Assembly (NCBI GenBank): GCA_963823675.1
Contig: CAWGMT010000021.1
Location: 310,001 to 374,000, forward strand
Source of the DNA: CAWGMT01 sp963823675
GTDB taxonomy: Bacteria > Planctomycetota > Planctomycetia > Isosphaerales > Isosphaeraceae
DNA: 64,000 nt
Reading direction: 5' to 3'
Shown: one piece after another, positions 53,833 through 64,000 of the stretch
Position numbering within the stretch: the stretch's first letter is position 1
How the letters are laid out: each line of letters begins with the position of its first letter
Program-made: the position numbers and the translations under genes
The notes under the pieces: model-generated
What the model was told of the DNA's origin: nothing
The model's input: only the letters and a program-made list of their open reading frames with translations
Databases searched by the model: none

Positions 53833-55096
53833 ATGAACCCTGTAAGAGAAGTCGAGCTCATCAGCCCCGCGTTCAAGGCGAACCCTTATCCCTTCTACGC
53901 ACAGTTGCGCGGGAGCGCCCGTCTGTCGCATGACGATGTCGGATAGGCAGACCGCCTGGCTCGTGACGCGCTACGATGACGTCGTCACGGTCTTGAAAGA
54001 CGAACGCTTCACCACGGAGCGAGCAAAAGCCCAGACGCCCGAGCAGGCCGCGAAGGTTTCCTGGGTTCCGAAGGCATTCAAAGCGCTGGAGCGCAACATG
54101 TTGGCGGTGGATGCCCCTGACCACACCCGTCTACGGGGCCTGGTGCACAAGGCGTTCACGCCGCGGCTGATCGACATGATGCAGATGCGCATCCAGTCGC
54201 TGACCGACCGGCTGCTCGACGCCGCCTCAGGCGCGGGACGGATGGACCTGATCCGCGACTACGCCCTGCCGCTGCCCACGACCATCATCGCCCTAATGCT
54301 CGGAGTCCCCGCCGGCGACCGGCATCGTTTCCATCGCTGGTCGAGCGCCTTGATGGCAACATCATCGTCCACCTGGGGAAAACTGAAAGCGATTCCGAGC
54401 GCGATGGGTTTCCTGGGTTACATCCGCAAGCTGGTCAAGACTCGCGAGGCGGACCCTCGGGATGATCTGACAAGCGCCCTGGTGAGCGCGCGCGAGGCCG
54501 GCGACCGCCTGAGCGAGGATGAATTGATGGCGATGATCTTCTTGCTGCTGATCGCCGGCCACGAGACGACCGTCAATTTGATCGGCAACGGCGTGCTGGC
54601 CCTGCTGGAGCATCCCGAGCAACTCGACCGGCTGCGTCGCGAACCCGAGCTGATCAAGCCGGCCGTCGAGGAATTCCTGCGCTTTGACGGGCCGGTGCAG
54701 ATTGCGAGCGAACGTTATCCGCGCGAGGACGTGACGATCGCGGAGGTGACGATCCCGCGCGGGGAGATGGTTTTCGCGGTGCTCGGCTCGGCCAATCGCG
54801 ACGAGCGGCAATTCGAGCGTCCCGAGGTGCTGGACATCACACGGGAGCCGAACCGCCACCTTGCGTTCGGGCTGGGCGCGCACTATCGCCTCGGTGCGCC
54901 GCTGGCGCGCATGGAGGGCCAGATCGCCATCAACACGTTGCTGTGCCGGCTGCCCGAACTTCGACTGGGGGTGCCGCGGGAGAAGCTGCGCCGCCGGCCC
55001 AGTATGGGACTTCATGGACTGGAATCGCTGCCGCTGCTGTTCGCCCGGAGGGCGCGCGACTCGGCCCCAGGCAGCGCCGTGGCCGCTTCACTGTAA
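53833..55096 (+). CDS. Cytochrome P450-like protein with axial Cys replaced by Arg, one frameshift
   Basis: About 420 residues. It starts with AAGGAGAG and ATG at 53833 (MNPVREVELISPAFKANPYPF, then YAQLRG). One base must be dropped near 53912 to continue as APVCRMTMSDRQTAWLVTRYDD. The I-helix AGHETT, the ExxR pair (EEFLRFDGP) and the heme-region start are present. The heme-binding loop reads AFGLGAHYRLGAPLAR, where families of this type have HxCLG, so the Cys that ligates iron is Arg (CGC at 54887-54889; TGC would be Cys). Unless this is a base error, the protein cannot be a normal P450. Confidence 0.85.
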
Positions 55097-55225
55097 TTAC
55101 GCCTGACCGCCCACTCGCTCAGCTCGAAATCGATCTGAACGTTCATCGTGCGGAACGGGGGGATGCCCGATCCGAGAAGCCGCGGGTGGATGTTGCAGCC
55201 GGAAGAGTCAGACTGATCGCCAGCC

Positions 55226-55338
55226 ACCCGCTCTGTTGAGCCAGATTCCAGTTGGCGCCTACAATCGATATGAACCGGTCTGACCGGGCCGTAGCGGTAC
55301 CGTCTTGCCCTGGATCGATGCGATTGCGAGCCATCACC
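55226..55338 (+). promoter_or_regulatory. Duplicated leader upstream of tandem kinase 1
   Basis: A block 'gaccgggccgtagcgg' (near 55277-55292), preceded by 'tacaatc' and followed by 'ccctgga' and 'ttgcgagcca', recurs upstream of the second kinase (61652-61667) at the same distance from the start. The gaccgg...ccgtag segment is partly palindromic. It may hold the shared promoter or a leader structure. Confidence 0.5.
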
Positions 55339-59302
<3,964 letters not shown>

Positions 59303-59330
<28 letters not shown>

Positions 59331-59365
59331 ATCAAAAGGGCGCCGTCGCGCCATCGGTCGATGCG
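59303..59365 (-). repeat. 63-bp antisense fragment of the 51273 gene family
   Basis: 60 of 63 bases are identical to 52149-52211, which encodes GPNGLAG and neighbours on the minus strand. Here it forms the last codons and the stop (TAG at 59328-59330) of the kinase gene. Confidence 0.85.
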
Positions 59366-59639
59366 CTCGTGGCGATCCACCTGTCGCAAGTGGCAATCCG
59401 CGTATTCGTTGACCGCCCGAAGAAATCAGGCGGCGGACCGCAAAGCCATGGCCCGCAAACCGCGCGTGGGCTACTATCTCGCAAGCGGGGCGGCTAATCT
59501 GGATAGACCTGTCGAGCTCGCTGGGTGCGAGCTGGGGCGGTTTGGCCGTCGCCGATGGGCTCTTCGCTGGCGAGCGGAACAGTGATCGGTCCGGAGTGCG
59601 CCTGATGTCAACGACGACTGCCGCCTCTTCCCCCGCGGC
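59366..59639. other. Spacer between kinase and P450
   Basis: 270 bp with no gene recognised. A 45-codon frame near 59449 (ARKPRVGYYLASGAANLD) has no family resemblance. Confidence 0.4.
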
Positions 59640-60725
59640 GTGTTGCCTCGCGGGCCGACGTCCCCGGTCTGGTGGCAGCTCGTCCGCTTCGCGGGCGACC
59701 CGCTTGGGCTGCTCGACGAGTGCCGCCGCCGTTACGGCGACGCCTTCACGCTGGACGTCGCCGGCGATGGCCCGTTCGTGATGCTCTCCAACCCGGAGAC
59801 GGTCCGCGAGGTCTTCCGCGCCGATCCGGAGGTGCTCCATTCGGGCGAGGCCAACGCGATCTTCATCGCCGCCGTCGGGCGGCAATCGGTCCTGGTGCTC
59901 GACGAGGCCCCGCACGCTCGCCAGCGCCGTGCGCTGGTGCCGCCCTTGAAGGGCGAGCGGATGCGAGCGTTCTTCGACGCGATGCGGCTGGAGACGCTGG
60001 AGGCCGCGCGGGCCTGGCCGCGCGACGCCCCGTTTCCCGCCCTGCCGACGATGCGGCGGATCACGCTGCGGGTCATCCTCCGTACGGCGCTGGGAATGGT
60101 CCCCGGCCCGGAGATGGATCGGTTCGAGGGCAAGATTGAGAGGTTGCTTTCCCACGGCCGGCAGCGATACGCCTTGGTGCTCATCGTGCCCCGTCTCGAG
60201 GTCGTCGATCGCCTGGCCGACGAGTTGAGACGGGTCACCGGCGGCGGGCCGCCCGAGGCCGATCAACTTCCCGCGCTCGAGTACCTCGACGCGGCGATCC
60301 GCGAGAGCCTGCGGCGCAACCCGGTGGCGCCGTTCGTCGTGCGGAAGACGGTGCGGCCGTTCGCGGTAGGCGGGCGCGAGTATCCATCCGGAGTGGTCCT
60401 CTGCCCTTGCTCGTACCTGGTCCACCGGCGCGAGGACCTCTACCCCGAACCCGATCGGTTCCGCCCCGAGCGGTTCCTGGAACGGAAGTTCGGCCCGCAC
60501 GAGTGGTTCCCCTTCGGCGGCGGCAATCGAGTCTGCCTGGGGATGCCGTTCGCGCTCTACGAGATGAAGGTCCTGCTGGCGACCCTCTTCAGCCAGGTTC
60601 GGCTGGCCCGCCCTGGCGGGGCCCGGTCGCGGGCGGGGCGGTACGGGATTGTCCTGGGGCCGGACGACGGGGCGCGGGTGATCGTGCGGGGAGCCACAGC
60701 GTGGGCTGATGAAAACCGGGCGTAA
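59640..60725 (+). CDS. Cytochrome P450 lacking the I-helix region
   Basis: 361 residues where about 450 are expected. The N-terminal part is normal (GPTSPVWWQLVRFAGDPLGL, LLDECRRRYGDAFTL, VLDEAPHARQRRALVPP). After RYALVLIVPRL at about 60195 it jumps to EVVDRLADELRRVTGGG, so about 80-90 residues with the oxygen-activating I-helix (AGxET) are missing in frame. The rest is intact: ExxR in AAIRESLRR, PERFL, and heme loop FPFGGGNRVCLGMPFAL with the axial Cys. The start is uncertain: GTG at 59640, or an ATG at 59605 if one base is wrong. Without the I-helix it should not be active. Confidence 0.85.
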   Translation: MLPRGPTSPVWWQLVRFAGDPLGLLDECRRRYGDAFTLDVAGDGPFVMLSNPETVREVFRADPEVLHSGEANAIFIAAVGRQSVLVLDEAPHARQRRALVPPLKGERMRAFFDAMRLETLEAARAWPRDAPFPALPTMRRITLRVILRTALGMVPGPEMDRFEGKIERLLSHGRQRYALVLIVPRLEVVDRLADELRRVTGGGPPEADQLPALEYLDAAIRESLRRNPVAPFVVRKTVRPFAVGGREYPSGVVLCPCSYLVHRREDLYPEPDRFRPERFLERKFGPHEWFPFGGGNRVCLGMPFALYEMKVLLATLFSQVRLARPGGARSRAGRYGIVLGPDDGARVIVRGATAWADENRA

Positions 60726-60894
60726 TACTGACGTTCCAAGATCAGACCTGCACCATGCGCCCGCTCTAGGCCCCGCTGCCAGTACACCTTGAACAGAAGG
60801 AAACGAAGGCAACGAAGAGCGAGATAGCAGCATTTTCTGGCCTCCTGCTTTCCTGGGTTCCTAATGTAACACTTAACTAGGCCGATGCCTGGAA
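60726..60894. other. Short spacer
   Basis: About 170 bp with no gene. It includes an A-rich stretch (gaacagaaggaaacgaaggc, near 60793). Confidence 0.4.
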
Positions 60895-61562
60895 ATGGCG
60901 GTCCTGGACCCGCTTCAAGAGACTTTCCAGCCGGGCGTCGTGGTCTTTGTCGCCCCCAACGACGGTCACCCAGCGCGTCGACCGCTCCGCGACTTCCAGC
61001 AGGTCGTTGCAAGCTGGCACCCGGACACGCCGGCGCCTACTGGGATGCCGCGGATGTCGTCTTCCAGGACCGGATCGCACCGCTCTGGGACCTGGTCCGG
61101 GCGCACCCCGGCCACCTCCTCGTTGTCACGGAGGTCATTCGGTGTCGCGATAGCACAACCTGCCAGTGGTGGGTGCAGACGATCGAAGACCCCGAGGCGC
61201 GGGCACGGGCGGTGGATCTGTTCAGAGACTGCGACACGATCAACTCCGGGCTCGCCGCCGGGACAGCCCGGACTATGCTGAGATACTTGAAAGAGGCCGA
61301 CGGCCTTCTGAACTCACCGGCATTGCGCGGAACGGGCGATTGGGGCGATCAGACCGCGATGAACCTGTACTGTCGCTCGAACCCGCACACGTGGCTGGAG
61401 ATCCCCCGAGGCTGGAACTACTGCCTCATCGGCCTTGGCCCCAGGGATTACCGGGTGAGCCCCGCGGGCCGAACCGAGCGCCTCGACGGGGAGCCGCTCC
61501 ACGTTGTCCACGGCGCCGGGAGGACGTTGAGGCGCTGGGACCTGGTGCACCTCACGGCCTGA
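60895..61562 (+). pseudogene. Glycosyltransferase-like protein, 5' end missing or frameshifted
   Basis: From about 61025 the frame gives HAGAYWDAADVVFQDRIAPL, then VVTEVIRCRDSTTCQWWVQT, NSGLAAGTARTMLRYLKEAD, GDWGDQTAMNLYCRSNPHTW and DGEPLHVVHGAGRTLRRWDL before the stop at 61562. The DAADVVF, GDQ and HVVHG positions resemble planctomycete glycosyltransferase-type proteins. The 60895-61020 part reads in another frame (MAVLDPLQETFQPGVVVFVA); the minus strand there reads equally well, so this part may belong to something else. Function is inferred from pattern only. Confidence 0.5.
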
Positions 61563-61639
61563 TTCAGTTCGCGGTAAGCGGCGAAATTCGTCAGCGCGCC
61601 GGACTTTCTCCGCTCCTCGATCGGCGTTTACAATCAGTA

Positions 61640-61708
61640 CGGACCGGCCCGACCGGGCCGTAGCGGCACCGTTCCGCCCTGGACTGATTGTGATTGCGAG
61701 CCACTGCC
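61640..61708 (+). promoter_or_regulatory. Duplicated leader upstream of tandem kinase 2
   Basis: Matches the leader at 55226-55338 in order and spacing: 'gaccgggccgtagcgg', then 'ccctgga', then 'ttgcgagcca' just before the start codon. Confidence 0.5.
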
Positions 61709-64000
61709 ATGTCGCAACCGACCGACCCCTCGCGTGACCTGCTCTTCGGCCTGCTCGCCCTCCAGAACGGCCTGATCGACCAGGGGGGGCTGTTTACGGC
61801 ATTCGCCGCCTGGGCGCGCGACAAGGGCCGGTCCCTGGCCGACCATCTCGTCGACCTCGGCTGCCTCGATGCCCCGCGGCGAGCCGCCGTCGAGGCCATC
61901 GTCCTGGTGCATCTTCAGGTCTTGGGCGGCGACGCCCTTAAGAGCCTTGCGCGCTGGCAATCGGCCGCTCCACTCGCGAAAGTCTGGCGCGCGCCTGCGG
62001 CCCTCTGGTTGAAGCAACCCTCGAGCGCGTCGGCTCGGCGCACCGCTCGACCCAGGACGACGAAGACCCGGACCGCACCGGCAGCTATTCCGTGGGCTCG
62101 GCGACCTCTGACGGACAGCGGTTCCGCATCCTCCGGCATCATGCCAAAGGGGGTCTGGGCGCCGTCTTCGTGGCCCTCGACTCCGAGCTCGACCGCGAGG
62201 TCGCGCTCAAGCAAATTCTCGACGACCGCGCCAACGACCCGGCCAGCCGATGCCGCTTCTTGATCGAAGCACAGATCACCGGCGGACTCGAGCATCCCGG
62301 GATCGTGCCTGTCTATGGATTGGGCGCTCATGGAGACGGCCGCCCGTACTACGCCATGCGGTTCATCCGTGGTGATTCGCTCAAGGAGGTCATCGATCGT
62401 TTCCACGGCGGGCCCGGTCGCGCAAGCGCCGGGCGGCCCACCGGGGAATCTCGCGGCACTGACGCATCGCGGCTCGCCCTTCGCCAACTATTGCGCCGCT
62501 TCCTCGACGTCTGCAACGCCATTGACTACGCACACAGCCGCGGCGTGATTCACCGCGACATCAAGCCGGCGAATATCATCGTCGGCAAGCACGGCGAGAC
62601 CCTGGTCGTCAACTGGGGACTGGCCAAAGCGACCGGCCGCGCCGTGCCGGGGACCGATTCGGGCGAGCGGCTGCTCGTGCCGTCGGCCAGTGGAAGTTCC
62701 GAGACGCTGCACGGAAGCGCTCTGGGTACTCCAGCTTATATGAGTCCCGAGCAGGCCGATGGCCGGCTCGATCGCTTGGGCCCGCGGTCGGATGTCTATA
62801 GCCTGGGGGCGACGCTCTACTGCCTCTTGACGGGCAAGGCGCCGTTTGCGGGCGAGGTGGGGGACGTGATCCATGCCGTGCAGCGAGGCGAGTTCCGCCC
62901 GCCGCGGCAGCGCGACCCGAGCATCGACCCGGCGCTCGAGGCCGTCTGCTTGAAGGCCATGGCGACCCAGCCCGAAGACCGGTACGCCACGCCCAGGGCC
63001 CTGGCCGACGACCTGGATCGCTTTATGGCCGATGAGCCGGTCTCGGCCTGGCGCGAGCCCCTGGCAAGTCGGGCGCGGCGATGGGCGCGGAGGAATCGCA
63101 CCGCGGTCACGGCCGCGGCCGTGGCCCTGGTGGCCGGCGTCTTCGGGCTATCGGCCGTGCTGGCCGTGCAAACCAAAGCGAACACCGCGCTGGCCGCCGC
63201 CAATGCCGAGCTCACTCGCTCTCAGGCCGCCGTGCAGGCGCGGTACAATCTGGCCGTGCTAGCGATCAAGACGTTTCACACGGGCGTCAGCGAAGATTTC
63301 TTGCTCCAGCAGGATCAGTTCAAGGATGTCCGCGACCGGCTGCTGAAGTCGGCCAGCGATTTCTACGGCAAGCTGGGCGCCCTGCTGGGCAAGGAATCGG
63401 GCCTGGCATCGCGGCGGGCATCTGGCAGGCGAACTACGAAGTGGCCGAGCTGACGCGCCAGGTCGGCAACCCGGAGAACGCGCTGGCGGCGCACCAGCAG
63501 GTCCTCGCCGCCCGCGAGGCCCTGGCGGCCCAAGCCCAGGCCGATCGCGAAACCGACGTCAACGTCGGGCGGAGCCTTAAAGCCATCGCGTTATCGCTTG
63601 AAAACGCCGGACGGACCAAGGAATCAGAGGCCGCTTACCGCAAGGCCGAGGCCCTCCTGGTCGAGTCGGCCCCGACGATCGCGGCGGGCGCCGCGGCGCG
63701 GCTTGTCCTGGCTGAATGCCGGTCGCGTCTGGGCTGGCTTTTGCACGACATTGGCCGCGACGACGAAGCCCTGTCTCTCTACCGGCTAGCGCGTGCGGAT
63801 CAAGAGGCGCTGGCGGCCGCTCCCGGGGCGACAGCCGACTCGCTGCGGGACCTGTCATTCACGATCTGCAGGATCGCCGATCTGCTGGCGGATACGGGCA
63901 AGCCGTCGGCAGCGGAGGCCGAGTCTCGCAAGGCGCTGGGGATTCGAGCGAAGCTGGTCAACGACGACCGCGCGGTCGCCGAGTACCGCTTCCGCCTGGC
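61709..64000 (+). CDS. Ser/Thr kinase paralogue with NWG in place of DWG, runs off right edge
   Basis: Starts at ATG 61709 (MSQPTDPSRDLLFGLLALQN). Frame breaks near 61950 and 63420 must be repaired. The layout equals the kinase at 55339: KGGLGAVFVALD, VALKQIL, HRDIKPANIIV, GTPAYMSPEQA, DVYSLGATLYCLLTGKAPF, membrane helix, coiled coil and the start of the TPRs. The metal-binding Asp of DWG is Asn (VVNWGLAK, AAC at 62611-62613), so catalysis would be lost or weak. The catalytic-loop Asp (HRD) and the Lys are intact. At least 760 residues lie inside the window, and the TPR array continues beyond it. Confidence 0.85.

Overview
The window looks like a planctomycete chromosome segment, most like the Isosphaeraceae or Gemmataceae. 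This rests on gene content, not on a search. The signs are: four large Ser/Thr kinases with TPR arrays, four ECF-type sigma genes (two start-overlapping their partner gene), a vWA protein with an anti-sigma-like N-terminus, an exported beta-helix protein with the planctomycete 'LE.R.LLS' leader motif, a gene order phoH-pgpH-ybeY, and high GC content.

Layout. 1-8.6 kb is mostly core genes: an edge-truncated sigma factor (minus), purA, uppS, cdsA, then phoH-pgpH-ybeY. 8.6-15.1 kb is accessory: a tRNA-Val 3' fragment, a frameshifted IS66 element, an exported duplicated-domain protein, a HEAT-repeat protein, and remnants of a REP-associated transposase, a RecB-like nuclease and a second IS66 end. 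15.3-20.3 kb (minus) holds a TPR kinase, its sigma factor and the beta-helix protein. 20.7-26 kb (plus) is housekeeping and envelope: recO, a BamD-like lipoprotein, an LptE-like lipoprotein, folP, proA. 25.9-28.9 kb (minus) is a sigma / anti-sigma-vWA pair. 28.9-31.4 kb has no gene and is a nest of decayed repeats. 31.4-35.8 kb has a serine hydrolase and fragments of an integrase, a transposase, a PIN toxin and a methyltransferase. 35.8-39.6 kb is a TPR kinase with a truncated sigma factor, bracketed by identical 25-bp repeats. 39.8-44.0 kb has a 34-codon membrane peptide and an operon combining polyamine-type enzymes (SpeE-like, AdoMet decarboxylase) with a FemAB-like transferase and a Tyr-rich membrane protein. 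44.2-47.0 kb is a BlaI/M56 sensor pair. 47.3-53.6 kb carries an internally deleted IS3 element, a hydrolase, an exported protein and a complete MntA/HepT toxin-antitoxin pair. 53.8-64 kb has two tandem paralogous kinases separated by P450 and glycosyltransferase-like genes.

Two themes run through the window. First, many conserved genes are split by one-base indels. Most are insertions, and they hit even expected-essential genes (cdsA, proA), so uncorrected long-read error is a serious possibility and frameshift-only 'pseudogenes' should be read with that in mind. Second, separately from indels, several genes lack whole segments or key residues: a sigma factor without region 4, a P450 without its I-helix, a P450 whose axial Cys is Arg, a kinase with NWG in place of DWG, an IS3 transposase without its first catalytic Asp, and a kinase ending inside a captured antisense fragment. 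These cannot be explained by single-base indels and point to real decay and recombination.

The best candidates for undescribed biology are the polyamine/FemAB/Tyr-rich operon, the covarying double-hairpin repeat family, the 34-codon membrane peptide with a strong ribosome-binding site, and the anti-sigma-vWA fusion coupled to its sigma factor.
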